Positions 1 through 11,385 of a DNA stretch of 64,000 nt are shown piece by piece. The notes below the pieces were generated by a model. The model worked only from the letters and a program-made list of their open reading frames with translations, made no database searches and was not told where the DNA came from. Every line of letters begins with the position of its first letter. Within the stretch, counting starts at the first letter, position 1. The stretch is from Actinomucor elegans (Eukaryota > Mucoromycota > Mucoromycetes > Mucorales > Mucoraceae): contig JAMSLZ010000005.1 of assembly GCA_026027325.1 (NCBI GenBank), forward strand, positions 434,001 through 498,000, written 5' to 3'. The position numbers were made by a program, and so were the translations under genes.

Positions 1-101
1 CTTTTTAAAGAAGACGATAAATTCCTAGGTGTTTTATTTTGGTAAAATAACACGGGACAATGAAAATGACCTTACAAACATACAAAAGATACATTCTAAT
101 A

Positions 102-140
102 GTCGGCCCTTTGGGGCCGAATCGGCCCCAAAGGGCCGAC
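102..140. repeat. Perfect 19-bp inverted repeat, 1-nt spacer
   Basis: The arms GTCGGCCCTTTGGGGCCGA (102-120) and its exact reverse complement (122-140) are separated by a single A at 121. The arms are very GC-rich inside strongly AT-rich DNA, and each arm contains a smaller GGCC-type palindrome. It could form a long hairpin or cruciform. A role (terminator, protein-binding site, transposon end) cannot be assigned. Confidence 0.9.
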
Positions 141-570
141 CTAATCTTTATTTGTTAATAAAAAAAAGTTTAGCATACTAAAGAATATTTAAAACAGTTT
201 TTATAGATTTTATCATATATATATAAAAAATACTTGAGATATGAAGGTATTTCTTCAAAAAAAAAAGGAGGCTTCTTCTCAATAACTTAATGGGTTAACA
301 GAAATATCGAATGACCTTGACATTATTCTATAAACCTCTCAATTGTACACAATTTCAATTAATATTGTCTTTGTGTATCAATGACCTTTTGTTCAAAGAA
401 AAGACTCAAGTTGTATGACACATTCAATCTCTGGAGGAACAGTTAATGATAGTGAACATGCATTATTTTTTTTCTTCGTATTAAAGGCATGCTTTTTAGT
501 GGAAATTTTATGTCTGACAATTGAAAATATAAGCTAGAGTTTTGCTTTTTATATTTAAATTAATAAGAAC

Positions 571-726
571 CCAAGTCATTAAATTTAAACTTGGTGGAGA
601 AACCCGGTGAAGCTTATAAAATGGTAAACTAGCCATAGCGGCTACTACTTTTATGCGTCTTGTTCGATGCTACATAGCTTCATGCCGTTGGTCCTGAACC
701 ATTAGTCTGTTTCAATCCTAGACGCA
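571..726. other. Stem-rich patch, possible structured RNA
   Basis: Several complementary arms are packed here: CCAAG (571-575) with CTTGG (590-594), TAGCC (630-634) with GGCTA (640-644), GAAGC (609-613) with GCTTC (677-681) and TGCGTCT (654-660) with AGACGCA (720-726). The last two pairings cross, as in a pseudoknot. It does not fit tRNA, snRNA or SRP RNA patterns that I know. It may be chance; transcription is not shown. Confidence 0.2.
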
Positions 727-2465
727 CTTTATTTAAATATGATTAGTATGCTATTTGATAAAAATTTCGCATAAAATTAAATAAAATCTGGCACAGAAAA
801 AGAAAGAAAAAAACATTCAAAAATCAGCCAGTGAGATATGTGTCATATAATATATACATATATGTGTGTGTGTTGGTCAACCATGTTTACAAGTATACAA
901 GAAAATAAAGAGAGAAATCTAATAAATGATAAAAAGATTTTAGTGTATATAATACATTAATCAAGCAAACTTGTGGATTACTTATGAAGTGTATCTTGTT
1001 GGAGAAGTACGGCAATAACTGTACAGAATAATTTATTGATTTCTTGGTAATACTCGTCTTTGATTCTGTTCTTTTTATAATATTATGTTATGTGTTTAGT
1101 GCTCTGCAGTATACCGAACCCTTTCAAGCATCACATCGTCTGAACAAAGAGTGCACTCAATATGAAGCAGTATATTCAAGCGTACAGTCAAATTCTGATT
1201 CCATAATTAGTTTTGAAGTTTTTCAGTACCTGAATTCAACTCGATTTTGATCCAAATTACTACTATTGAAGATCAAGTAGAAGCAAAAATGACTGCCTGA
1301 TATTATGCGACCTACCATCTATCTGAATATAAAATAAACATTCTTTACAACTGGGCATTGTGGAGATATATGAATTTCCTGTGGGCAGCAGATAGCTATA
1401 TCTCCTATATTGCTAGTAGGGATACAAATAACCTGCTCTCAGATGAGTTTATACAGCCTATTCCACAAGAAAGAATTGACAGTTTGGAAGATGATTATGA
1501 AGACAGTGAAGAGAGTGAAGGAGAATATAAGGCTAGTAATTGTTCAGAACAAGCTCCTGGAAATCTACAATCAGTTCCTGATCATAGTTTACTGCTTAAT
1601 AATGATTTCCATATAGCAAATTATTAACAATTACAATATTATTATCGTATAGAAAATGTTGAAGACAAAGCACCAGTAGTTAATGTCAGGCTATCAGATC
1701 TATTGAAGCTTTGATAAAACAAAATGTTAGACCGTCTGCCCATTTCCGGTTTGATTCACTATTATAACAGTTATTAAAGCGCATATTAGCGCTCAGTTAG
1801 ATGAAAAATGACGCTTCTCAACATAAATCAGTGTGTCAACATCTATTATGTTCTGATCTTTGATTAAATCTCAAATGTTGCATTTGATGGCTTCACGTTC
1901 AAAAAAACTGCTTTATCTATTAGGGTTATATTTGAGTTGGAATGCGACCACATACTATAAAGTGGTAAGTAGATAATAGTGAATTATATTTATTTCAGGT
2001 AACTTAAGCCTGTATAGATTCCCTCTTAGCTGATCGCGGTCAAATTTCGCTTCTGATTAGAACTACTATATATATTCAAACCAGAAGAATAGGATAATTC
2101 AACATACTTTCACTCTTACTATTATAATATTCGAGTTATTTATTAAACAGATGATATAACCAGGGTACATTAAATCATCTAATTATAGTGTACCCGATGG
2201 CTTCAAAATATGAAGACCTTGTTAGATACTCTATTAATTTCTAAGCATGTAAAGCTTCAATAGTATCAATCATACATGTATTAATCAAAATTGTTCACAT
2301 TATATTTAGCTCCTATTTAATTGTATTCAGTTCTTATCTTTAAAAGAGAGCACTGCTGCTTCATAAATAAACAGTTTATTATGTTGATATGATCAGGAAA
2401 GTTTTTTAATGATGAAAAGTTTTATATATTTGTTTGTATGTAGGTTAAAAAAAAGGGTAGTTGAT

Positions 2466-3849
2466 TTAGTTCATTTGAATATCTTCGTTTCCAACGTTCA
2501 TATAGCTATCCATATCAGCGTCCAAATCTTGCTCACTGGGCTTGGGACGATTCTCTCGTCTTCCACGACCGCCACGGCCACCACCGTTATTATCACGGCG
2601 GTTGCTGTTATTACCACCACGAGGATTACCACGTCTACCACCAGTATTATTATTAGAAGGTGCAGAAGAAACTGCAGAAATAATAGATGCAGTATTGATA
2701 CGCATAGGGCGACCTAATTCAAAAAAAAAGAGAATAAGTTTCAATAATTTCAAATGATATACAAAATAAAAACTTACCATCTAATTCAACATTGTTATAT
2801 GTGTTGCGTGCTTTCTCAGCATCTTGACCAGATTGGAAGACAATATCAGCAATACCGGCTGATTTACCATTGGGACCAATGTGAAGAAAAGCTCTTTTTA
2901 ATTGACCAATTTGACCGAAGAGATCCTATAAGTGCGATGAATGATTAGTATTGACTGAATAGCTAATATGTCCAAATAAACTTACGTAAAGATCCTTTTC
3001 AGTGACATTGAAATGCAAATTGGAAACGACAAGGCTGTTATTAGGGCGGTTGCTACTAGCGTTATTGTTGCTTGGTCTGTTTTTTCTGGCACCGACATTA
3101 CTGTTGCGAGAAGGTCTGGCTCCATTGTAAGGCTTTTAACACGCAAACAAGAAGTTAAAAAGCAGAGAGAGAAGAAGGATTTGACGATTAGGATGGCTGT
3201 TCTTTTTGGTTTCGTATTTAAAAAAAAATAGTAAAAAAAAAAGAGCAAAAAAAGAAGATGAAAGGGCAAGTGTTTGCTGTCCATTTGTCATAGCACTGTA
3301 TCTATATAACCTGATTCTTTACGTTGATCCAAACACATACATACAAGATAATTTGTCGGTTATAACAAACAAGTATTGGCGTCCAACTCCATCAAACAAG
3401 AAAAATTTTCTTTCTTTTTGCAGCTTTTTTTTGAGAAGAGTGTGTGATGGAACAAAGAAAAGGAATCAAAGAAAGCCACGATATTCAATGATAGAATCAT
3501 CTTCCTTCGATTCTCGTTTAGCAAATATATTTAACGAAAAACGTTAAACGGGAGATAACGAGATGAAGGACCAGATGAACAAGATCTATCACGGTTTTCG
3601 CGAGATTTTGCTTTCAATTCACCTTCTTTTTTTTTGTAGGAATAAAGGTGGAAAAAGAGGTACTTTTGGAGAAAATAATAAAGGAGTTGTTTAACATACC
3701 GAAGAGCGATTGCCAGAAGAGCGATTCTTGTTGATACCACCACGAGTGTTGCCGCGGCGAGCGTTGCTGCTGTTGCTTTGGCGTTTGTTTGTACGGTTTT
3801 GGGAAATGACATCGTCAAGTGCCATATCAAGAGCTCCGAGGTTACTCAT
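2466..3849 (-). CDS. YRA1: ALY/REF-type mRNA export adaptor (Yra1/THOC4 homologue)
   Basis: Nuclear RNA-binding adaptor that links spliced mRNP (TREX, UAP56/Sub2) to the export receptor. The four exons on the minus strand are 3849-3700, 3132-2986, 2925-2778 and 2713-2466, giving 230 residues with all junctions in frame. The N-terminal REF box (LGALDMALDDVISQNR, residues ~4-19) is followed by an Arg/Asn/Gly-rich linker, one RRM (~83-157; RNP2-like LVVSNLHF, ending DGRPMRI), an Arg-Gly-Asn-rich tail and the conserved C-terminal box (EQDLDADMDSYM). Intron 1 is 567 bp, about ten times longer than the other introns here; yeast YRA1 also has an unusually long intron used in autoregulation, so the same may apply (inference). 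Start chosen at the ATG opening the REF box. Confidence 0.93.
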
Positions 3850-5244
3850 TTTGTAATGTATAATTTATAAAAAAAAGATGATGTTGTGAAATAAAGAAGA
3901 AAAAGAGAACTTTGCAACTGGGTTTGCGTGTATATATTCCAAAAAAAATTTTCGTCTACGTCACACGCTGCGGAACCTCAAACAAAGTTGACAATATGAA
4001 CCAATCAGTATTCATTGGCCTACGCGCTTACCTTCTAGAGCTGCATCGTGTAACAGTTCATGCAACTTGATTAATTAGAAGTAGAATCCTTTTAAAAGGT
4101 AGGTAAAACCAATGGACTGACTCGGAAATCTTGCTTTTGCTTTAAAGGTATTACATGCTAGCTGTAAGCGCGTATCATTTTGATTGAGCAATTTCAATTT
4201 TTAGTGTAAGGCCATCAATGAAGCGCAGATACTTAATATTATCAATTAAGCTGAAACATTTACTAAAATCTTTTGAGAGGACTATGATTCTATCGAGATG
4301 GAAAAAAAAAATCATCTCGCTTTTTCCTCTACCAAAACCTATCCCACCTAATTGTTGATGATTAAACTAATCGAAGCTTTATTATCATCATCATTTATAT
4401 GAACTCTTTGAATTTTCTTCATAAAGAACTAGATTGATCTTTTGTTTTATGGCTATGTGAACTCGTTGGTTTTATTGGCACCCCGACAATCGCAGGTTGG
4501 CAGGGTATACTCGACAAAAATCATGAGGAAATACAAAATTGTAGCTAGGTAAACAAGGAATAGTAATAGAGCTTTAAAACTCGGAAAATATATAAAACAA
4601 GAAAGGCCCTTTTGTATGATAGTATATATATTATTAGATAGTAAAGTGAGCAGAAGCTACAAAGGTTCAAAACAATATACTGATTATTCATTTTTAGAGA
4701 AGAGTTTTTTTTAATAAGTGTATATTATTCAAGAAAATCAAACCCTCTATAGCTTAAAAAATCAAATTTCAGCAGTGCTTCAGCTACCCTTTATGAAATG
4801 GTTTGTAATCTTTAGCATCATATTTTAGTATATAAGCCAAAAAATTTCTGCTTCGAAAACTGGCATGAAACACTAATTAACGCAAGACTTCGATTGATAG
4901 TCTAATATGACATCTAATTATAGTTTGTTCATGTTCTGAACGAGCTACAATATTTGGTTTAACTATGATTCATTAAAAGAGTTTGGAATTAAGTAAAAGC
5001 CTTGAAAACATTTGTTAATTGATCATCTTTAGTAGTCAAATGTTTGTATTCCTTTATATTCCGCGCATAATTACAAGTCTCCGAAGTATTCACAGGGAAA
5101 AGCTTCATGAATCAACTCACATTACATTGTATGATGAAATTGAACAAGGAGTGGAAGCTATCAAGCCCAATAAACAGCACATAAATACCATTTATTACCA
5201 TATGTTATTAATCAACAATACAACTTTCTTGTTATATATTATAA
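3850..5244. other. Intergenic region
   Basis: No gene is seen. The part next to 3850 is presumably the promoter and 5' UTR of the export-adaptor gene. A diverged reverse-strand copy of the dispersed repeat family lies at about 4865-4960. The remaining sequence is AT-rich with short open frames lacking ATG starts or similarity. Confidence 0.5.
4865..4960 (-). repeat. Dispersed ~110-bp repeat family, copy
   Basis: Read on the minus strand it contains GTTCAGAACATGAACAAACTA followed by a GATGTCATATTAGAC block. These match the two most conserved blocks of the family (TTCATTCTGAACATG and GATGCGACATTAAACC) in the same order and spacing. Confidence 0.45.
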
Positions 5245-5547
5245 TCAAGACTTTCTGTGCTCCACATCTTGGTATCCTGTAGTAGCATCCCAGTTTCCAA
5301 TGGTAAAATCCTCGACATCACCTTTCTCTGGTTTGACAGGCGAATAGTCTTCAGAATCCGCTACAGGCGTTGCACTCCCACTGTACTTGGTAGCGTTATC
5401 CATACGCTTTTGTTGAATCATTCGTGAGAAATCGCTCCATGGCACATCAACAAACGAAGTGTTTTTAGGCGTAATCGTACTTGGTTCCTCGCTTACCAAA
5501 TTGGGGACCGTTTTAATGTGTTGAAGTAACTTGTGTCCAGGATCCAT
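5245..5547 (-). CDS. Small hypothetical protein, 100 aa
   Basis: Single-exon open frame starting with ATG at 5547. The product is hydrophilic, with no signal peptide, membrane segment or motif that I recognise; it has a central VPWSDFSRMIQQKRM stretch and an acidic C-terminal half (DVEDFTIGNWDATTGYQDVEH). Support as a real gene: proper ATG, even coding character over its length and a promoter-like upstream region with a telo-box-like AAACCCTA about 45 bp before the start. Function unknown; a C-terminal extension by splicing is possible but not seen. Confidence 0.55.
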   Translation of the reverse strand: MDPGHKLLQHIKTVPNLVSEEPSTITPKNTSFVDVPWSDFSRMIQQKRMDNATKYSGSATPVADSEDYSPVKPEKGDVEDFTIGNWDATTGYQDVEHRKS

Positions 5548-5590
5548 ATTATTACAGTGTAAGGAAGAAAAAATAAAATAAAGTGCTGGA

Positions 5591-5598
5591 AAACCCTA
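5591..5598 (+). promoter_or_regulatory. Telo-box-like AAACCCTA element
   Basis: AAACCCTA is embedded in an almost palindromic AAACCCTAGGTTTT about 45 bp upstream of the small gene starting at 5547. Telo-box motifs are common in promoters of housekeeping genes of plants and fungi; the regulatory role here is inferred. Confidence 0.35.
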
Positions 5599-6454
5599 GG
5601 TTTTTTACCCTGTAGGCTTGCATTTAAATAGCCAATGATGCATGAATTTCGACAGAGGTCTCTGTTTCAGATTTCTGTCTGTTTAGCCAGAGTAAGTCTA
5701 GACTGTTTTTGTCAAATGAACTATGGTTGACGTCTCTAAAAGCAACTAAATGAGATACATTATGATTTCTGTACAATAAGTATCACGAAGCCTTTTCAGT
5801 CAATAGTCCCTAGTCTGTGATGTAAATGAAGTAGCTATCTTACTGATTAAATACGTTAGTTAAGCTTAAGAAGGGTCTGATTTGAGATTAGATTACTAAT
5901 TAGTTTAGAACTATGATTACTAAAGTAGTATATTGGAATATCACGCATAATACCGTACCTCAAAAAGATTGTTCCATTATAAAAACACCATAACCTCTTT
6001 TCCATACTTCAGTTTTTATCTTTAACCTGTTGTAGTATATTTTCTTTCTGTATGAATTTATTTCAATATAAGATATATATATATATACCGAGCTATCAAT
6101 GCCAAACCCATATGATTTGAAGCGGATTACTATCACTATTCTAATTGACACACATGGAAGAATTGGACCCCTCTTCCTCTTACAACAACAACGTCTTTGA
6201 CTTTCTACGCCAATCGCTTCACTTTCAATTGTGTGGCAGAGGTTTCAAGGGACTTTTCGGATGTAGCTATACTTTTTATACTATTCACATTTATGGAGAT
6301 TATCACAAGAGGGAGTAGTATACAATACTAAATATATTGATCCGAATTATACTAAGTAGGTTGTTTATTGTGTAATAATTATGAGTTCTATAAACTATGC
6401 AGGATTTTTTTGCAAATAACTGTTTAGTTCACAAAGGCCGGCAAGTTTTTATTC

Positions 6455-6545
6455 ATCTAAATACTGTTTAATTATCAAATGCGACATTAGACCAAGGTTG
6501 GCTCAATTTATCAATTTATAAATCAAGTTTACATGAAAGACATGT
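6455..6545 (+). repeat. Dispersed ~110-bp repeat family, copy
   Basis: Shows the conserved block ATGCGACATTAGACCAAG followed by TATAAATCAAGTTTACATGAAA. It is diverged, and the first block (TTCATTCTGAACATG) is poorly preserved. Confidence 0.5.
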
Positions 6546-6604
6546 AATTTAGACGAGTACAATACATTGATCATACTGCTGTCCAACTAGCGTTTCAATA
6601 GATA

Positions 6605-6705
6605 AAACATTTCATTCTGAGCATGGAGCATTTGTCAGATGCGATATTAAACCCAGATCGTTAGAGAGATCTCTTGATTATTAGAACTAGTTTATATGAA
6701 AAGCG
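6605..6705 (+). repeat. Dispersed ~110-bp repeat family, copy
   Basis: One of the better copies: TTCATTCTGAGCATGGA, GATGCGATATTAAACCCAG and GAGAGATCTCTTGATTATTAG occur in the family order, followed by TTTATATGAAA. Confidence 0.65.
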
Positions 6706-6769
6706 GGTATTTTTATAGCCTATCTTCAAAATATAGCGTATTTGTAGCATTTTTAGTCGAGCAATAGGT

Positions 6770-6850
6770 CTTGTAGATGCAGTAGCATTTTTTTAAACAT
6801 GATCTGGCCATCAAAAGCAACATTAAACTGTGATCAGTTGAGAAATGTGG
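6770..6850 (+). repeat. Dispersed ~110-bp repeat family, copy
   Basis: TGCAGTAGCATTTTTTTAAACATGATCTGGCCATC followed by AGCAACATTAAACTGTGATCA matches the family blocks in order with several mismatches. Confidence 0.5.
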
Positions 6851-8273
6851 TAGCGATGATGGAATTAAAAAAAATCTCCCTTAGGTCCATTTTTCCCATG
6901 TTATCTCTTTTTTTTTTTCTTTGTGGAGTATAAAGACACATTTTTGAGACATAATTTACAAGTAGCATAGATAGAATATACAATACCGTATAAATATATA
7001 TTTCATGCTTTTTGTTATCCACAACATTAAGAAATATAGCTGCGTTTTTTAGAATCAATAACTCTAGCCAAAAAAATTTATTCCGTGAACCGAGCTATGC
7101 TTGGTCGCTTAGATAGATTTACATTAAAGTCTTGCGTCACTTATGTAAAAGTATTCCCAGTAATGTAAGTTTAAGAGTAAGAAAACTGTTCCAAATAAAG
7201 AAAATGCATGTATCGAAAAGAGCACTTTTTTAATGTATATATTCACTGAAAATCGAAACTTTATCTTTAAATAATGTCTGTCAATTGAAATTGTTGTTAT
7301 AGACTTGATATATTATTCTCATTAACCAATGAAATCAACACATACTATACATATATGGATCAACTAGTGTACTGATGCGATACGATAATGCAATGCTCTT
7401 TCTTGACTAGACTATTTTTTGATTGTTTAACTACGCTCTACTGTAGTATCCGAAAAGAACATCTTTTGCTTCGATGAAGATATTATGGTCTGTGCATATG
7501 CAACAGAAAACAAGTTTTCTTGTATAATCACTGTCTTGCATCGCCACAAAAACGTTGCTTGTTAAAAGCCGATATTACATGAGGTCATCTAATAAAATGC
7601 CTCGTTTTCCTTTCGTTAAACGTGTATTGGATTCTAAAGTGACACAAAGAGTAAATATAGATATTATGTAGCCACAATTGATTGTTTCACTTGAAGCTTA
7701 TTAGAAAGCGTTTCTTTTTTCTTTTTTACAGAATTATAATAATAATAAAAATAGTAGCTAGAATAGAATAGCGTCAAAAGAGATGTGCTCAAAAAAAAGG
7801 GGGGTAGAATGCTCTATGACAAAAGAGCTTTTTGTTAACAATACACATGTAGTTGTTGCCTTTTATCCCTGGTATCGATTATATACCCGGATTCATTGAC
7901 AGATGTTTGCCAAGAAGCGGACCGACCTCGTTCTTCGCATAGTGGCGCTTTTTTTCTATTTTCAAAACGACCAGCCGCACTCTATTTATATATATATTTC
8001 AAGTGTCCGTTGTACTAAAAAGTTAGAAAAAACCAGTTTCGTTAGACATGAGGAACTGTAAATTGATTTAATAGGGTGTAACATGTCATTTAATTCATGT
8101 GCTAATGACTACACGATTTTATTTGATTATAATAATATGTACACGCATAGGAGGGGAATATTGGGCTTAATAATACACATAGGCTAGGCTTTTCTTAGTT
8201 GGTTAGGTATATGGTTGGCTTAAATAATAATGATTGGAGATAGAGAGAAAGAGAGAGAGACAAAGAGAGAATG

Positions 8274-9482
8274 TTACTTTTTCGATATAGTACAGACAGG
8301 TTGAACACCATCTGTATGCCTGTGGACTCGACCAGAAGCATCTGTAGAATTTTGACAAACGGATATCGATTGAATCCAAGGATCATTTAATAGTTGGGCG
8401 GTTGTAATACGCGTCTTGGGATTGGGGTCCAGCATACGATACAATACACGACGTTCATGAGCCCTTAAAGAACGAAACAGTTCAAACGTCTGGTTCTGTT
8501 CAAAAGCGCGAAGAAACCCGCAATAGGACGAATCTGATTTTTTGGCCTTGTGCCAGGCTAGACCACCTAGCCAAATACAATAAAAGACGATGCCAGCAGA
8601 CCAAACATCCGCAGCTGCACCCCAATACTCCTTTTGCTCAAAGGCCTCGGGGGCAATATAAGGTTCAGAACCGACAAGACCCCGACTCTGACGGCCTTTG
8701 GTCTCCCAAGGAAAGCGATAGACATCCGATACACCAAAATCAGTGATTTTTAGTTTGCCGTCCATAGTCAATAGCATATTTTCAGGCTTAATATCGCGGT
8801 GAGCTACACCGATAGAGTGTAGATAAGCCAAGCCTTGAATCATTTGTTTGAAACAGCAAGCCTTTTCTAGTTCAGTCATACGCTCGGCCATGATACTAGT
8901 AAATAAATCACCACCGGGACACTATTGACTATAAGTAACAGTACAATGAAACAATCAATATCAATACTTTACGTATTCCATCACAGTACAGTATCTCTTC
9001 TTTTCATCTAATACTAAATCTATGGTTTCCACAATATTGGGATGTGTAAATGTAGAAGATATACAGAACTCGCTGGTGAGTTTCTTCATGTATTCTTTTT
9101 CGCTTTCGTGCTTTTGTTTTTTGCGGAATTGTTTGATTGCATACAGCTTTTGTGATCTACCGTCTTTGTCTAGTTGTCGAACTACCATCACGACGGCAGT
9201 AGTGCCTTGGCCTAATCGTCTATAACATTCACCGTATTCTTTCAAGCTTCCAGTTTCTGCGCGATGGCGTCTGGCAGATGATTGGCGAGAAATATGTGGA
9301 TAGTTTACAGAAGCAAGTGATGAATTGGAAGATGTAGTGGAACTGTTGCTCATACATAGAGAATTGGATGTACGTAAACTGCTGGTTTGTGGTTTTGAGA
9401 GATCAGTCAATGAAGTATGGTCAGAGATCCAGATATCACCAGCAGCAAGTCGATGGATATTGGATTGAAAGACAGTAGACAT
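8274..9482 (-). CDS. HAL4: HAL4/SAT4 (NPR-family) Ser/Thr protein kinase
   Basis: Fungal-type kinase of the Hal4/Sat4-Hrk1-Npr1 group, which in yeast sets cation homeostasis by stabilising plasma-membrane transporters. The two exons are 9482-8973 and 8921-8274 (51-bp intron), 385 aa. A Ser-rich N-terminus (~1-95) precedes the kinase domain, with a GQGTTAVV glycine loop, AIKQF lysine, the MEYCPGGDLF hinge formed across the splice, HRDIKPEN catalytic loop, DFGVSDVYRFPWE activation segment and SEPYIAPEAF; the GVSDVYRFPWE-type segment and the Trp-rich AWHKAK region are typical of this family. The catalytic residues are intact. Regulation cannot be read from the sequence. The exact paralogue (Hal4, Hal5, Hrk1) cannot be fixed without a tree. 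Confidence 0.88.
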
Positions 9483-9987
9483 AAGGAAAACGTATAGCGA
9501 AAATGAATGCAGAAAAAAGAAAGGAAATCCAATCAAGAAACTAATTGATTTATATAAGTACTGGGGAGAGGAGAATGAATGGGTGCCTGATATGGATTCG
9601 AAGCTTACACAGAAAAATGCCTCAAATAAACTATCGAGAGAAAGATCTACTATTGTGGCTTATGGCCAATAGCACAAAGAACGCCTGCGAATGTCCGCAG
9701 TGTGATAAACCAGATTTTACCTATTTTAGCGCCCGTTTTGCCTGTTCTTATGAATCTATTTGAAGATGATAATAATAAAATAACGTAGATTAGTATGCAC
9801 CCAGAAAAAGAAAACGATACGGAGATAAAACTGTAAAAAGGCTTTATACAGCATGATCCTATTGACAATGGCTTTGTTTACTAGTTATGGAGTTAATATA
9901 AATTCGTTTACAATGAGCGCGAATTATAAGCGTTTTTAGTAGTACAATCCCATGATAAAAAGCCTGTTAATCTATGACGCTTTATTA
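9483..9987. other. Intergenic region
   Basis: About 0.5 kb between the start of the kinase gene and the 3' end of VPS26. It should hold the kinase promoter and the VPS26 3' UTR. No further gene is seen. Confidence 0.5.
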
Positions 9988-11385
9988 TCATTCCAGAAAT
10001 TCACTCTCATCAGCTGAATAACCGTCATCAACTATAATACAAGTAAGTAACTGCCAACATGCAACACTTATAACACATACTCTTTCTGCGATACAACGTA
10101 ATCTCTTGCTGCTTAAAATACCGTCTGTTTTCTTCGTCAATCAACACCAAAGTCAAGTAATATCTTGAAGAAAACTTTTTATTAATATCTACCAAGTAGA
10201 TTAAATGAGTCCATTATGCGTAGATCCTTTTAAATAAATACCTCGAAACGTGGGGCCCAATTCAAATCCACCAAGAAATAACCGTATCGGTATCGTTTCC
10301 CCTTTTACTGGTGCACCATCCATAATCTCGTATTTCACTATGTTTTCACTTTCATTATAAGCGTTATTTTCTATAATATTATTAATAACACATTCAATAG
10401 CGCTATAAACATGGATTACCTGATCCTGTGCTTTCACGTCTTATAATCGATAATTCCATTACTTTGATCTTGATGCGTACCAATAAAAAGTAAACTTTTC
10501 CTACAACCACATCTCGCAAGTGATACCTGAATTATAGTAATATATATATAAAAAAAAAGTATGGGAATTCAGACAGTATAATTCACAGCTATTTTTCACT
10601 TGCTTGGACTTGTTATACTCAAATTCGATGTGAAGACTGTTTTCGATACCAACTTCAATCTTGATCGAGTTATTTACTACAGTAGGCATTTTATAAGAGT
10701 ATACCCAAAGATCTCTTTCGCGTACTATATCAGATAATCGACGTGATATAGTCACTGATATAAAGTATCTTTCAAGATGCTTAACATATAATATTCACAT
10801 GTATATAATAATAGGTATACCTTAATCTCACATTAATACCGTTAAAACTTTCGTATTGCTTTTCTACATTCTTAAACTCGAAATCAAAAGATGTTTGCTC
10901 GACTAGTTCACCTGGTGATGCTAGTTCTTGTGATAAGCTTGTAAATTCATAGCACTTGGTTCTCTCATGGAATAGGTCTGTGTGATTTTAGCCTGATTGT
11001 TTGTTTGTTTTTTACCTTTTTTTTTTTTACTGTACCAATACTGCCTATAAACCGAACTCTGATGCCAAAATGCTCAAGCTTCCTACCTCCTCTTAATCGA
11101 ATCACAACCTACGGTATATTAATAAAATACGCGTTTTTTTTTTGTTACTATTATTATTGCTGTTATTACTATTTACGAAATACCTTTCCAGACACTGTTT
11201 CTCGGTCAAGATAAACTGGGTATCTTTCGCGTCGATTCTTTTCAACTTTGGTATCGATATGCTTTCGCTGGTCTTCATTATGAAACAAAATCTCAACATC
11301 AACTGGTGTGGTTGTAAATCCAAATAAACTCTATATAGTGCTATTTTAGCTCGAGTTTTACAATCTGCAAGCTCATTACCTCCAT
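9988..11385 (-). CDS. VPS26: Retromer subunit VPS26
   Basis: Arrestin-fold subunit of the retromer cargo-recognition complex (Vps26-Vps29-Vps35) that retrieves receptors from endosomes to the Golgi. Nine exons on the minus strand: 11385-11380 (6 nt, tentative), 11330-11184, 11108-11036, 10977-10821, 10768-10604, 10526-10420, 10370-10242, 10188-10081, 10031-9988; 311 aa, all in frame. Family hallmarks: PVDVEILFHNEDQRKHIDTK near the N-terminus, PVYLDRETVSGK, LASPGELVEQTSFDFEF, VTISRRLSDIV, NNSIKIEVGIENSLHIEFEY, YEIMDGAPVKGETIPIRLFL and DINKKFSSRYYLTLVLIDEE. The intron after exon 5 must use a GC donor (GCAAGT at 10603) to keep the conserved NKSKYHLRD sequence. The tiny first exon coding Met-Glu is the weakest part of the model. 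It shares a ~320-bp upstream region with the divergent methyltransferase gene. Confidence 0.92.

Larger units (their letters stand above)
1..2465. other. Intergenic region without a supported gene
   Basis: No convincing gene is visible in this stretch. It contains a perfect GC-rich palindrome (102-140), a stem-rich patch (571-726) and, at 1044-1630, short open frames that lack ATG starts; one encodes an acidic run (SLEDDYEDSEESEGEY). These could be remnants of a decayed gene or transposon but I do not recognise a family. The rest is AT-rich sequence with many stops in all frames. Confidence 0.5.
5548..8273. other. Gene-poor intergenic region (2.7 kb)
   Basis: No gene is seen. It contains three diverged copies of the dispersed repeat family clustered at 6450-6850, a short TA microsatellite near 6069 and AT-rich filler. 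The end next to 8270 has a GAGA-rich stretch in the 3' flank of the kinase gene. Confidence 0.5.

Noticed and set aside
654..726. tRNA-like acceptor-stem pairing (TGCGTCT/AGACGCA)
   Set aside because: No D, anticodon or T arms in the right positions on either strand.
2466..3830. Separate ORFs at 2466-2780, 2982-3284 and 3531-3830 as independent small genes
   Set aside because: They are the exons of one spliced ALY/REF gene, some in the wrong frame.
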